Positions 43,661 through 51,886 of a stretch of DNA of 53,141 bases are shown in pieces; within the stretch, counting starts at the first letter, position 1, and the number at the start of each line of letters is the position of its first letter. Source of the DNA: Nitrospirota bacterium. GTDB lineage: Bacteria > Nitrospirota > Nitrospiria > Nitrospirales > Nitrospiraceae. The stretch covers positions 1 to 53,141 of the forward strand of contig JAUXQT010000073.1 in the NCBI GenBank assembly GCA_030682135.1, in the 5' to 3' direction. Made by a program: the position numbers and the translations under genes. The notes beneath the pieces were generated by a model, which saw only the letters and a program-made list of their open reading frames with translations, was not told the DNA's origin and did no database searches.

Positions 43661-44293
43661 CTAAAAGAACAATTTAGCACCGAAGAGAAAGCCGAACGAC
43701 GAGGCATTCCAATCGTTATTGCGGGTACCGTTCACCGTCGCATGTCCGTCGTTCCGCTTATAGGCCATTTCGGTGTTCAGTGCGAACTGTTTCGTCAGCA
43801 TATAGTCCGCGCCCCAGCCAAGCCGCCAGGCGAAGGTATTGCTGGGAGAGATACGCGTCGAACTGTTTTCACCGAAACTATTCACATTCACCCCGAAGCT
43901 CATATTGGCATAGGGGCTGATCGGCCCAAACCGCACCGGTCGAACTTCGACGGTCGGGAGTACCGACACTGTGTCTTGATGGCCCAAGTCCCTAAAAGGA
44001 CGCTCTTGATCCACGCCATGTCGTTCCCACTCTAGCACCATCCCGACCAAGAGCCAGGTATTGAGACTATACAACCCCTGGAAGTTCACCAAGGAGCCCA
44101 CGTCTGTTGAGCTATTAGCAGTTAACGATTGGGTCAAGGGCGCAAAGCCTGCCCGCATACCAAGCACGAATTTTCCTGGTTCTATGCCGCCCTGCTCCAT
44201 CTTCCACTCTTCCGCCATGGCTTGGCTGCCAAAGACGAACACACTTGTCAGCAGGACCCCCAGCAAACCAACACGAGCCAAATTGAGACCCAT
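43661..44293 (-). CDS. Outer-membrane beta-barrel protein
   Basis: The 210-residue protein has a signal peptide (MGLNLARVGLLGVLLTSVFV, cleavage likely after AMA). The rest alternates polar and hydrophobic residues with frequent aromatic strand ends. It closes with SFGFLFGAKLFF, a terminal Phe typical of barrels inserted by the Bam complex. The size suggests eight strands, like OmpW or OmpA-type domains. The ATG at 44293 has GGAGGG eight bases upstream; an ATG 48 bases earlier precedes the ribosome site and is unlikely. Function is unknown. Confidence 0.82.
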   Translation of the reverse strand: MGLNLARVGLLGVLLTSVFVFGSQAMAEEWKMEQGGIEPGKFVLGMRAGFAPLTQSLTANSSTDVGSLVNFQGLYSLNTWLLVGMVLEWERHGVDQERPFRDLGHQDTVSVLPTVEVRPVRFGPISPYANMSFGVNVNSFGENSSTRISPSNTFAWRLGWGADYMLTKQFALNTEMAYKRNDGHATVNGTRNNDWNASSFGFLFGAKLFF

Positions 44294-44589
44294 ATTTATA
44301 AACCCTCCGTGGTGTAATGATGTAAATAGGCAACGGGACACAGTCGCGCGAAATGGCAGTGCAAGATTGGCACCTCTATGCCCCTTGAGAGGCGAATGTT
44401 GCCTGAAAAGACGAATCTAGTCTGATCAATATTGATCGGTTTCGCAGAAGTAAGGTGGAAACCGCAACATTCTATGTTGAGATCGCGTGAGTCCTTGCAC
44501 TGACTATTCGATCTAACGATTGTGGAGAAATGAATCATGAATGACACAGTCACTGTACGCATGGCCCTACAGTCAGGTGCCGCGACTGA
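44294..44589. other. Intergenic region between the barrel gene and znuB
   Basis: These 296 bases lie upstream of the barrel gene and downstream of znuB (both minus strand). They contain a 14-bp perfect palindrome GATCAATATTGATC (44424-44437), a possible operator for the barrel gene, about 130 bases before its start. An 18-codon frame at 44537-44593 is too short to support. No terminator with a T run is visible after znuB. Confidence 0.5.
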
Positions 44590-45420
44590 CTAGTGCGCGT
44601 GGGCCGGTGCTACATGTTTTATTCTCTTCGGAGAGAAAAGCACCGAGATGAAAAAAACAGTGGTGGCGAGAAGAACAATCGCAGGGCCTGACGGCACATC
44701 CCAGGTGGCAGAGATCACCACCCCAGCAACGGCTGTCGTGACACCGATGACGATGGAATAGAGGGTGAGTGTCCTGAGGCTGGAGGTCAGTTGATAGGCA
44801 GTAGAAGCAGGGATCAGAATCATGGCAAAGACCAGAATGGCACCAACCGTTTTCAGCGAGACGACAACGGTCAGGGCGACCAGGGTGAGAAGAAGAAAAA
44901 ATATCCGTCGCGCTGGAACCCCGGAGGCTTCGGCCATTTCCTGATCGAACGCAATAAAATACAGTTCCTTCGAGAACAGCACGATGAGGCCGAGCACAAG
45001 AACACTCAACCCGCCGATGATGCGCAGCTCTTCAGTGGTGACCGAGAGTACACTCCCGAAGAGATAGCCATACACTTCCGCATTGTAGGTCTTCATCAAG
45101 CCGATGAAAAGAATGGCTAAGGCCATTGTCGTGGTGTAGAGAATACCGATCGACACGTCCAGTTTCATCCGGCCTTTTTCTTCAACCCAGCCCGTGATCC
45201 AGACCGTGGCAAGACCAAAAATAATCGCCAGCACCAGCGGCGGCCAGCCCATGAGATACCCCAGCGCCACACCGGCAAACGCCGCATGCGCCGTCCCTGC
45301 CCCAACAAACGCGAGTCCTCGTAGGACAACGAACACGCCGACAACAGAGCAGAGCCCTCCGACCATCGCGGCGGCGAGCAGAGACCGTTGCATGAAGTCG
45401 TACGTGAAAAGCTCGATCAT
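44590..45420 (-). CDS. znuB: Metal ABC transporter permease, ZnuB/MntB family
   Basis: The 276-residue protein is an ABC-3 family permease with about eight membrane helices. It starts FTYDFMQRSLLAAAMVGGLC and shows the family signature GAGTAHAAFAGVALGYLMGW and the late GAILVFAMILIPASTAYQLT. It carries Zn2+, Mn2+ or Fe2+ inward. It ends APAHAH. The gene follows the ATPase gene by 12 bases. Which metal cannot be told from this sequence alone; zinc is assumed by the company of a ZnuA-type protein. Confidence 0.92.
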   Translation of the reverse strand: MIELFTYDFMQRSLLAAAMVGGLCSVVGVFVVLRGLAFVGAGTAHAAFAGVALGYLMGWPPLVLAIIFGLATVWITGWVEEKGRMKLDVSIGILYTTTMALAILFIGLMKTYNAEVYGYLFGSVLSVTTEELRIIGGLSVLVLGLIVLFSKELYFIAFDQEMAEASGVPARRIFFLLLTLVALTVVVSLKTVGAILVFAMILIPASTAYQLTSSLRTLTLYSIVIGVTTAVAGVVISATWDVPSGPAIVLLATTVFFISVLFSPKRIKHVAPAHAH

Positions 45421-45432
45421 GGTGCCGCCTGG

Positions 45433-46224
45433 TCAATGATGATGGTGATAGTCCTCGACGATGATGAGGTCTTTGTCTGTAATCACCAGGTCCTTCCCGT
45501 AAACCTGGCTGAGGATCTCCGGTTTCAACACATCGGCAGGAGGCCCCGCGGCGTAAAGGCGGGTTTTCAAGAGTACGAGCCGGTCTACTCGCGAGCGGAT
45601 CATATTGATGTCATGAGTGATCAGCACAATCGTCAGCCTCAGCTCGTCGTGCAGGTGCTCGACGAGTTCAATCACATTATGCTGAGCGGTCATGTCCAGC
45701 CCGGTCGTCGGCTCGTCGAGCAGAAGGACTTTGGGCTGTTGAGCTAAGGCTCTTGCGATAAAGACCCGCTGCTGCTGACCGCCGGACAGGTGGCCGAGAG
45801 CCGTGTCTTTGTGCTTGTCCATTTCGACATGGGACAGTGCCTCCATGGCGATCGCTCGATCGTTCGACCCTGGGCGCGTGAAGAGGCCCAAGGCTCCATA
45901 TCGACCCATCATGACCGTTTCAAGGACCGTCACTGGAAAGTTGCGATCGACGACGCCTTTTTGCGGAAGGTAACCGATCTTGGCTCTGTGATGGCAACGT
46001 AAGGCGTCGCAGGCACAGTCGAAGATATGGAGATGGCCCTCAACGGGAGCCATGAGGCCTAAAATGGCGCGGCAGAGTGTGGTTTTCCCGGATCCGTTCG
46101 GGCCGATGACGCCGACGAACTCGCCTGCATTGATGGAAAGCGAGATATCCTTGAGCGCGATGACGCCGGGAAATCCAAACGAGGCATGGTCAAACCGAAT
46201 GATAGGCTCGAGGGAGTCTGACAC
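45433..46224 (-). CDS. znuC: Metal ABC transporter ATPase, ZnuC family
   Basis: The 263-residue ABC ATPase has Walker A GPNGSGKTT, Q-loop IGYLPQKGVVDRNFPVTVLE, signature LSGGQQQRVFIARALAQQP and Walker B VLLLDEPTTGLD. Q-loop and spacing match ZnuC/MntA-type ATPases. The C-terminus is VEDYHHHH, a short natural His tail that could bind metal. It lies 46 bases downstream of the binding-protein gene, completing a znuA-znuC-znuB order. Confidence 0.93.
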   Translation of the reverse strand: MSDSLEPIIRFDHASFGFPGVIALKDISLSINAGEFVGVIGPNGSGKTTLCRAILGLMAPVEGHLHIFDCACDALRCHHRAKIGYLPQKGVVDRNFPVTVLETVMMGRYGALGLFTRPGSNDRAIAMEALSHVEMDKHKDTALGHLSGGQQQRVFIARALAQQPKVLLLDEPTTGLDMTAQHNVIELVEHLHDELRLTIVLITHDINMIRSRVDRLVLLKTRLYAAGPPADVLKPEILSQVYGKDLVITDKDLIIVEDYHHHH

Positions 46225-46270
46225 GGAACCAGGCGCTCCTTCCGGCGCAAAATGATGGCCCGTCGAGCCG

Positions 46271-47221
46271 TTACGGAGACTCTAGAGCGTTGGCCAATTG
46301 GAGCACATTATAGCGGAGCATGTCGAGGTAGGTCTCGGTCCCTGGCAGGCCTCCCGGTAACGTGGTCAACACGATGACTTTGGCCTTCGTTTCTTTTGCC
46401 AATAGATCTGGAAGTTTTTGACTGAGCTGGATCTCCGACACGATAACTTTGATCCGGTCTTTCTTGATCTTCCCGATCAAGGTCTGAAGCTGAAGGGCTG
46501 AGGGCTCTGAGCCGGATTGTATTTGAATCGTCGCAGCAACGTCAAAGCCAAACCGCCTCGCGAAGTATGGCCAGGCCGGATGATGCGCGACAAATCGACG
46601 ATCGGCCAGGCGTGCGATCCGCTCACTCAACTTCACCCGTAATTGGTCCAGTTTCCGAAGATACGAGGCCTGATTGGACCGAAACTCTGTCGCATGCGCG
46701 GGGTCTGACTGAATAAGCGCTTCCGTAATATGACGCATCATGGTCATCGCATTCTCAGGATCCATCCAGACATGAGGATTTCCCTGTTCGTCTTCTCCGC
46801 CAGCATGACCCGCTCCTTCGTGACTTGATTCGTCGCGGAGCAATGCGATGCCTTTGGACGTGGTGACGACGCGGAGCGAGGAGCTGCCGGCATTCTTGAC
46901 CAATGAGGAAACCCAGACTTCGAGGCCTAAACCCACCTCGAACAGCACCCGAGCCTTCCGAACGGCGACAAGATCGCTCGGTTTAGGGGAATAGGTATGT
47001 TCGTTCTCGTAGCCGCTCAGAAGGGATGTCACGCGGACATAGGGGCCACCGACTTGTTCGGCCAGGTCCTTCAAAACGGGAATGGTCACCACGATATTGA
47101 GAGGTTCAGTCGCCGGAACAGCAAGGACAGGAGGCGCCGTGAGCAGACCCTGACTGATGAGAATGGACAAAAATAGGAGCAGACGCCGCAAATTCAACAT
47201 GATGGGCGCGGACGGTAACAT
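46271..47221 (-). CDS. znuA: Metal-binding periplasmic protein, ZnuA/TroA family
   Basis: The 316-residue protein has a signal peptide (about 1-35) and the cluster A-I receptor fold: PLNIVVTIPVLKDLAEQVGG, GYENEHTYSPKPSDL with the first His ligand, NPHVWMDPENAMTMM with the second, VAHHPAWPYFARRFGF with the third, and a late Glu/Asp region. A modest His/Asp/Glu loop (HEGAGHAGGEDEQG) precedes the second ligand, as in many zinc binders. I use ATG 47221, preceded by AGGGA. It is the first gene of the importer operon, divergent from rplI. I see no obvious Zur box in the 225-base gap. Confidence 0.92.
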   Translation of the reverse strand: MLPSAPIMLNLRRLLLFLSILISQGLLTAPPVLAVPATEPLNIVVTIPVLKDLAEQVGGPYVRVTSLLSGYENEHTYSPKPSDLVAVRKARVLFEVGLGLEVWVSSLVKNAGSSSLRVVTTSKGIALLRDESSHEGAGHAGGEDEQGNPHVWMDPENAMTMMRHITEALIQSDPAHATEFRSNQASYLRKLDQLRVKLSERIARLADRRFVAHHPAWPYFARRFGFDVAATIQIQSGSEPSALQLQTLIGKIKKDRIKVIVSEIQLSQKLPDLLAKETKAKVIVLTTLPGGLPGTETYLDMLRYNVLQLANALESP

Positions 47222-47386
47222 TGGGTTCCCTGGTTGTCAACGGAATGTCTGGAGGGCTGCCCCACCCTGCGGAAGTACATGGGCCAAGAATACGACGTGC
47301 TATCCCATAGCATATTTGTCAGGAAGGAGTCTGAGAAACGCCTACTCTTCTTCTGGTGTTCCCTCGCCCTCAGGCCATATTGATAA

Positions 47387-47415
47387 TTGACTTTTTTCGC
47401 CCCCCCCAGTATGCT
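47387..47415 (+). promoter_or_regulatory. Sigma70 promoter of rplI with homopolymer spacer
   Basis: TTGACT (47387-47392) and TATGCT (47410-47415) are 17 bases apart. The spacer continues the last T of the -35 box as a T6 run and contains an eight-C run (47400-47407). Slippage in these runs would change promoter spacing. Confidence 0.6.
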
Positions 47416-47446
47416 CACTCCCTTTCCAACAGAAGGAGTTAGGGGC

Positions 47447-47920
47447 ATGAAAGTTATTCTACAAGAAACGATGGAAGGGGTCGGCCACCTCGGCGATCTC
47501 CTCGATGTCAAAGACGGATACGCACGGAACTTTCTACTTCCGCGCAAAAAAGCAGTACTAGCAGACAGCCGCAGCATCAAAGCGTTTGAACATATCAAGC
47601 GCGTGGCAGCCGAGCGGGCAAAGAAAGAAAAAGTCGAGATCGAAACCCATGCCAAGAGCATCTCAGCCGTATCCCTTACGGTGGAGACGAAGGTCGGCAA
47701 GGACGACAAGATGTTCGGATCGGTCACGGTCAAGGACATTGCAGAAGGATTGGCGGAAAAGGGATTCGTGGTGGATCGGCGCAAGATCCAGCTGGAGCAG
47801 CCGATTAAAGAACTCGGCACCTTCACTGTGCCGATCAAGCTCCCGCGAGATGTGACCGCAACGGTAGTCATCCACGTCGTGAAGAAACAGGAAGCCGAAT
47901 CGGCCCCTACCGAGGCCTAA
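47447..47920 (+). CDS. rplI: Ribosomal protein L9
   Basis: The 157-residue protein has the L9 N-terminal domain (MKVILQETMEGVGHLGDLLD, VKDGYARNFLLPRKKAV), the long connecting helix (SRSIKAFEHIKRVAAERAKK) and the C-terminal domain (DKMFGSVTVKDIAEGLAEKG), with a short acidic tail. It binds 23S rRNA at the base of the L1 stalk. The start ATG 47447 follows AAGGAG; an upstream in-frame ATG at 47387 lies within the promoter and is not used. glyA follows after 16 bases. Confidence 0.96.
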   Translation: MKVILQETMEGVGHLGDLLDVKDGYARNFLLPRKKAVLADSRSIKAFEHIKRVAAERAKKEKVEIETHAKSISAVSLTVETKVGKDDKMFGSVTVKDIAEGLAEKGFVVDRRKIQLEQPIKELGTFTVPIKLPRDVTATVVIHVVKKQEAESAPTEA

Positions 47921-47936
47921 GAGGGAATAGGTAGTC

Positions 47937-49199
47937 ATGAACGATGCGGTTGGTTCCTTAGACGCGCTCAAAGCCACAGACCCGGATGTCTATGCCGCGA
48001 TTGCCGCCGAGGAAGAGCGTCAGCGTAACAAGCTCCTTCTGATCGCCTCGGAGAATTTCGCCAGCCCCGCGGTCCTCGCCGCTCAGGGCTCCCTCATGAC
48101 GAATAAGTACGCCGAAGGGTATCCGGGTAAACGGTACTACGGCGGCTGTCAGCATGTGGACACCGTCGAATCTCTCGCGATCGAACGCTGCAAGCAGATT
48201 TTTGGCGCCGAGCATGTAAACGTGCAGCCCCACTCAGGGTCGCAGGCCAACATGGCAGCCTACCTGTCCGTACTGAAGGCAGGCGACACCATCCTGGGAA
48301 TGGACCTCGCGCAAGGCGGTCACCTCACGCACGGTAGCAAGGTCAATTTTTCAGGAATCCTGTTTCGCGCATTTTCCTACGGCGTGGACCGCGAGACCGA
48401 GACCATCAACTATGACGCAGTGCAAAAGCTGGCGGAAGAATGCCGGCCACGTATGCTTGTCGTAGGCGCCAGTGCCTATGCTCGGACCCTGGACTTCCCA
48501 CGATTCCAACAGATCGCCAAATCGGTCGGTGCCTATTTGATGGTCGACATCGCCCACATCGCCGGCCTGATCGCTGCGGGACTCCACCCAAATCCTATCC
48601 CCTATGCCGACTTTGTCACGACGACGACCCACAAAACCCTGCGGGGACCCCGTGGTGGCGTGGTCATGTGCAAGGCCGAGCATGCAAAAGCAGTCGACAA
48701 ATTTATCTTCCCCGGAATGCAAGGCGGCCCCTTGATGCATGTGATCGCCGCCAAGGCCGTCGCGTTCAAGGAGGCCCTCTCGCCCTCGTTCACGCGGTAC
48801 CAGCAGCAGGTCATCGCCAATGCAAAAGTGCTGGCCCAAGGGCTCCTCGACCGGGGATATAAGATCGTGTCGGGCGGTACAGATACCCATCTCATGCTGG
48901 TGAATCTGTCCAACAAAGGCATTACCGGCAAAGAGGCGGATGCCGCATTGGACGCCGCCGGCATTATCGTGAACAAGAACGCTGTGCCCTACGACGAGAA
49001 ACCACCAGCCGTGGCCAGCGGCATTCGATTGGGAACTCCCATTGTCTCGACCAGAGGGATGCGGGAAACCGAGATGAAAGAGATTGTAGACTTGATCGAT
49101 CAGGTGCTGCAGCATCGGCAAGATCCCGCAATGCTCGAGAAAGTTCGCTCGCAGGCCAAAGCGCTCTGCAGCCGCTTTCCGATCTTCCACACCTACTAA
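47937..49199 (+). CDS. glyA: Serine hydroxymethyltransferase
   Basis: The 420-residue PLP enzyme has [20 protein letters not shown] and [20 protein letters not shown] near the start, the lysine motif [15 protein letters not shown] that holds PLP, and LPGMQGG-type [17 protein letters not shown]. It converts serine and tetrahydrofolate to glycine and methylene-tetrahydrofolate, feeding one-carbon metabolism. The C-terminal [13 protein letters not shown] is normal. It lies between rplI and nrdR, a common bacterial order. Confidence 0.98.
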   Translation: MNDAVGSLDALKATDPDVYAAIAAEEERQRNKLLLIASENFASPAVLAAQGSLMTNKYAEGYPGKRYYGGCQHVDTVESLAIERCKQIFGAEHVNVQPHSGSQANMAAYLSVLKAGDTILGMDLAQGGHLTHGSKVNFSGILFRAFSYGVDRETETINYDAVQKLAEECRPRMLVVGASAYARTLDFPRFQQIAKSVGAYLMVDIAHIAGLIAAGLHPNPIPYADFVTTTTHKTLRGPRGGVVMCKAEHAKAVDKFIFPGMQGGPLMHVIAAKAVAFKEALSPSFTRYQQQVIANAKVLAQGLLDRGYKIVSGGTDTHLMLVNLSNKGITGKEADAALDAAGIIVNKNAVPYDEKPPAVASGIRLGTPIVSTRGMRETEMKEIVDLIDQVLQHRQDPAMLEKVRSQAKALCSRFPIFHTY

Positions 49200-49229
49200 G
49201 CCGCGTCAGACGGGGCAGGATCACCGCCT

Positions 49230-49694
49230 GTGAAATGTCCGTTCTGCGATGAACTCGAAGACAAAGTCGTCGATTCGCGTATGGCGAAGGAAGGCGAAGT
49301 CATTCGCCGTCGGCGCGAATGTCTCGGCTGCAAACGCCGCTACACGACCTACGAGCGTGTCGAAGAAATCCTACCCGTGGTGGTGAAAAAGGACGGTCGC
49401 CGTGAATCCTTTGACCGCAGTAAGATTCTTGCCGGCCTCAAGAAAGCCTGTGAAAAACGGCCCATCAGCACGGCCACCATCGAAATGGTGACGGACCGTA
49501 TTGAAAAACGCATTCAAGAGATGGGAGAGACAGAAATAGAAAGCCGGATCGTGGGCGAAGAGTTGATGAAAGAGCTGCATCAACTGGACCAAGTAGCCTA
49601 TGTTCGCTTTGCCTCTGTCTACCGTGAGTTTAAAGACATTGACCAGTTCATGGACGAGCTGAGAACGTTGGCTCAGCAACGCCGCGACCGGTGA
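49230..49694 (+). CDS. nrdR: Transcriptional repressor NrdR
   Basis: The 154-residue protein begins with the zinc ribbon [20 protein letters not shown], with its second CxxC pair in [13 protein letters not shown]. An ATP-cone domain follows ([20 protein letters not shown]). NrdR represses ribonucleotide reductase genes in response to dATP/ATP by binding NrdR boxes. The start is GTG 49230, 30 bases after glyA. I did not see a pair of NrdR boxes in this window. Confidence 0.97.
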   Translation: MKCPFCDELEDKVVDSRMAKEGEVIRRRRECLGCKRRYTTYERVEEILPVVVKKDGRRESFDRSKILAGLKKACEKRPISTATIEMVTDRIEKRIQEMGETEIESRIVGEELMKELHQLDQVAYVRFASVYREFKDIDQFMDELRTLAQQRRDR

Positions 49695-49795
49695 GGGCCG
49701 CGGAACCCATCCTCTCCCCTCATCGTCCTCTCCCTGTCCTTCCCTGGTTCGCCAGTTAACAACATGGTGCGATTTCACAGCAAGCAGGTGTCAGC

Positions 49796-50905
49796 ATGCC
49801 GATAACCAAGGCCAAGGTTCCCAAGCGACCGCGCAAGATACATGCGCCAACCGGCACACATGTTGCGATCATCGGCGCAGGTCGTGGCGGCACAGCACTG
49901 ATTGAAATCTTTGCAACAGATCCATTAGTGCAGGTCGTCGGCGTGGCTGAAGTCCAGAAAAATGCACCAGGTATCGCACTGGCGAAACGGCTCGGAATCC
50001 CTGTGACCCGCGATTACCGGAAGCTTCTGGATCTTGAACGTGTGGATCTCATCATTGACGTATCCGGCAATGCCAAAGTCTGGCAGTTACTCCAAGATTT
50101 TCACCGCATGGGTGTGACGATCATCGGCGGGGCCAGCGCGAAATTCATGTGGGAACTCATTGAGGCTCGTATTCGTGCCACGGCCGAAATCGAGAAGACC
50201 TTAAATAAATACCAATCGCTCTATCGCCTCTACGTCAAGGAAACGGGTGTCGCGGTGACGGAGGAGCGAACGCGCATTGCCTGCGAAATGCACGACGGTC
50301 TTGTGCAGAGTTTGGCCGGCGTCAACTTTAAGCTGGATCTGAGCCAGCAACTGATTCGAAAAGACCCGAAAGCCAGTCTGGCTACCTTGCGCGAAAGCAA
50401 AGCTCAGTTGAAACTGGCCATCCAGGAGGCGCGGCAAGTCATCTTTAATCTTCGGCCTCTCCACTACGATAAGATGGAGCTGCTCCCCGCCCTCACCAAC
50501 TACCTCACTTCGTACGAAACCCAGTATCACATCAAGACGCAATTCCGCGTATCCGGCGATGAGCAGATCTTGTTTCCGCGCACTAAAATCTTCCTCTTTC
50601 GTATTGTGCAAGAAGCCCTCAGCAACGTCGAGAGACATGCGAAAGCGACTCGAGTCACCGTAGAATTAGACATCGACCCTGAACGGCTCCGTGTCACGAT
50701 CGGGGACAACGGCGTAGGATTCGACATGGACACGGTGCTACGTGATCCCGATAAATGGGATCATTTCGGGATTCGAGGCATTCTGGAACGGGCTCGCCTG
50801 GTAGGAGGCGAGGGCAAGATTGATTCAAAGAAAGGGCGTGGGACGACGATCGTCGTCGATGTCCCGCTGATGAAAAAGGAGACGACAGCGCATGGAGAAG
50901 ATTAA
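49796..50905 (+). CDS. NarL-type histidine kinase with N-terminal nucleotide-binding domain
   Basis: The 369-residue protein joins three parts. Residues ~20-125 are a Rossmann-type domain: HVAIIGAGRGGTALIEIF (GAGRGG at 27-32), a second strand VVGVAEVQKNAPGIALAKRL, then LERVDLIIDVSGNAKVWQLL, like the N-terminal NAD(P) domain of dehydrogenases. Residues ~155-220 form a HisKA_3 dimerisation/phosphoacceptor helix with His166 in CEMHDGLVQSLAG. Residues ~260-358 are the ATPase, with N box QEALSNVERHAKA, G1 DNGVGFD and G2 FGIRGILERARLVGG. There is no membrane segment, so it is a cytoplasmic sensor. A redox (NAD(H)) or nucleotide ligand is a reasonable inference from the fold. It overlaps its response regulator by 14 bases, so they are partners. 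Confidence 0.9.
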   Translation: MPITKAKVPKRPRKIHAPTGTHVAIIGAGRGGTALIEIFATDPLVQVVGVAEVQKNAPGIALAKRLGIPVTRDYRKLLDLERVDLIIDVSGNAKVWQLLQDFHRMGVTIIGGASAKFMWELIEARIRATAEIEKTLNKYQSLYRLYVKETGVAVTEERTRIACEMHDGLVQSLAGVNFKLDLSQQLIRKDPKASLATLRESKAQLKLAIQEARQVIFNLRPLHYDKMELLPALTNYLTSYETQYHIKTQFRVSGDEQILFPRTKIFLFRIVQEALSNVERHAKATRVTVELDIDPERLRVTIGDNGVGFDMDTVLRDPDKWDHFGIRGILERARLVGGEGKIDSKKGRGTTIVVDVPLMKKETTAHGED

Positions 50906-51563
50906 AGTACTTATCGCAGATGATCATCGGGTCGTGCGTGAAGGACTTGCCGCAATCCTCAAGACGAAAGACGATATCCTAATCGTGGGAGAAGCCCAGG
51001 ATGGCATGGAAGCCGTCGAAAAGGTGAAGACGTTGGTACCCGACGTGGTACTCATGGACGTCAGCATGCCCAGAATGGGCGGGGTCGAAGCGACCAGACA
51101 GATTAAGCGTGAATTCCCTCACATCGGCATCGTGGCCCTGACCATGTATGACGAGCAACAATACATCTTTGATTTGGTACGAGCCGGGGCCACCGGATAT
51201 CTCCTAAAAGATTCTGAGTCCTCTCAGATCGTCGCCGCGATACGCGCGATCTACAAAGGCGAATCCCTCATCCACCCCTCGGTCGCAAGCAAGATCTTGG
51301 CTGAATTCTCTTTGATGTCCCAGAAAAAGGGCAAAAAGCCAGGGTGGGTCGAGCACGATCTGACAGAGCGAGAGATCACAGTCCTCCGGTTGGTTGCTGA
51401 CGGCAAGACCAACAAGGAAATCGCCAATAATTTAGATCTGAGCGAAAAGACAGTAAAGAACCATGTCCGGAATATTTTTCACAAGCTCCAAGTCTACGAT
51501 CGCACACAAGCCGCCATCCTGGCCATTCGGAAAGGCCTCATCGAATTGGACCCACGACCATAG
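50892..51563 (+). CDS. NarL/LuxR-family response regulator
   Basis: The 223-residue protein has a receiver domain with acidic pair Asp10/Asp11, phosphoacceptor Asp56 (VVLMDVSMPRMGG), Thr84 and Lys106. The C-terminal LuxR-type HTH includes LTEREITVLRLVADGKTNKE, then IANNLDLSEKTVKNHVRNIF. It is the partner of the Rossmann-domain kinase, with which it overlaps by 14 bases. Targets are not known. The sigma54 promoter of lpxC lies 276 bases after its stop, but NarL-type regulators lack the AAA domain needed to activate sigma54, so it is probably not the direct activator. Confidence 0.95.
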   Translation: MEKIKVLIADDHRVVREGLAAILKTKDDILIVGEAQDGMEAVEKVKTLVPDVVLMDVSMPRMGGVEATRQIKREFPHIGIVALTMYDEQQYIFDLVRAGATGYLLKDSESSQIVAAIRAIYKGESLIHPSVASKILAEFSLMSQKKGKKPGWVEHDLTEREITVLRLVADGKTNKEIANNLDLSEKTVKNHVRNIFHKLQVYDRTQAAILAIRKGLIELDPRP

Positions 51564-51886
51564 CTACTATGACCACTACAGGAAGCCTTCCTGCGAGACA
51601 AGAAGTTTTCAGATCTTCCTAAAGCAGCCAATTATCACCGGTTGACTCAGCCCCCAACAGATCTTGAGCCTTTGCTACCGACCACAGCGATCGCCGTCAA
51701 AGCACTGCAACTGTGCTCCCTGCATTCCATGAAAAGTCACAGGTGTAATATTTATACAACGTCACTCACAGCAAGGGATGTGCCTATTTTTACGTTTAAT
51801 TTCAGTGCATTACCGTTGTTTAACCTCAATGAAAATCTCTGGCACACGAGTTGCTGATACCATCTGTGTAATTATTGAGGTGACCT
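51564..51886. other. Intergenic region upstream of lpxC
   Basis: These 323 bases contain no supported gene. They hold the lpxC sigma54 promoter near the right end and, at 51701-51717, a 5-bp inverted repeat AGCAC-N7-GTGCT centred about 157 bases before the predicted start, a possible activator site. No clear terminator follows the response regulator. Confidence 0.55.
51839..51855 (+). promoter_or_regulatory. Sigma54 promoter of lpxC
   Basis: CTGGCACACGAGTTGCT matches the RpoN consensus YTGGCACG-N4-TTGCW at every position but one: the GG and GC are ten bases apart and only the base after CAC differs. Transcription would start near 51866, leaving about 20 bases and a GAGGTGACCT ribosome site before the GTG start of lpxC. 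Confidence 0.78.

Noticed and set aside
44367-44383. TTGGCACC...TGCC as a sigma54 promoter
   Set aside because: The GG and GC doublets are nine rather than ten bases apart and no plus-strand gene follows.
44537-44593. 18-codon frame with a ribosome-site-like GGAG before ATG
   Set aside because: Too short to support, no conservation evidence, and it runs into the end of znuB.
48351-49190. 279-codon open frame opposite glyA
   Set aside because: Antisense shadow of glyA without a ribosome site or recognisable domain.
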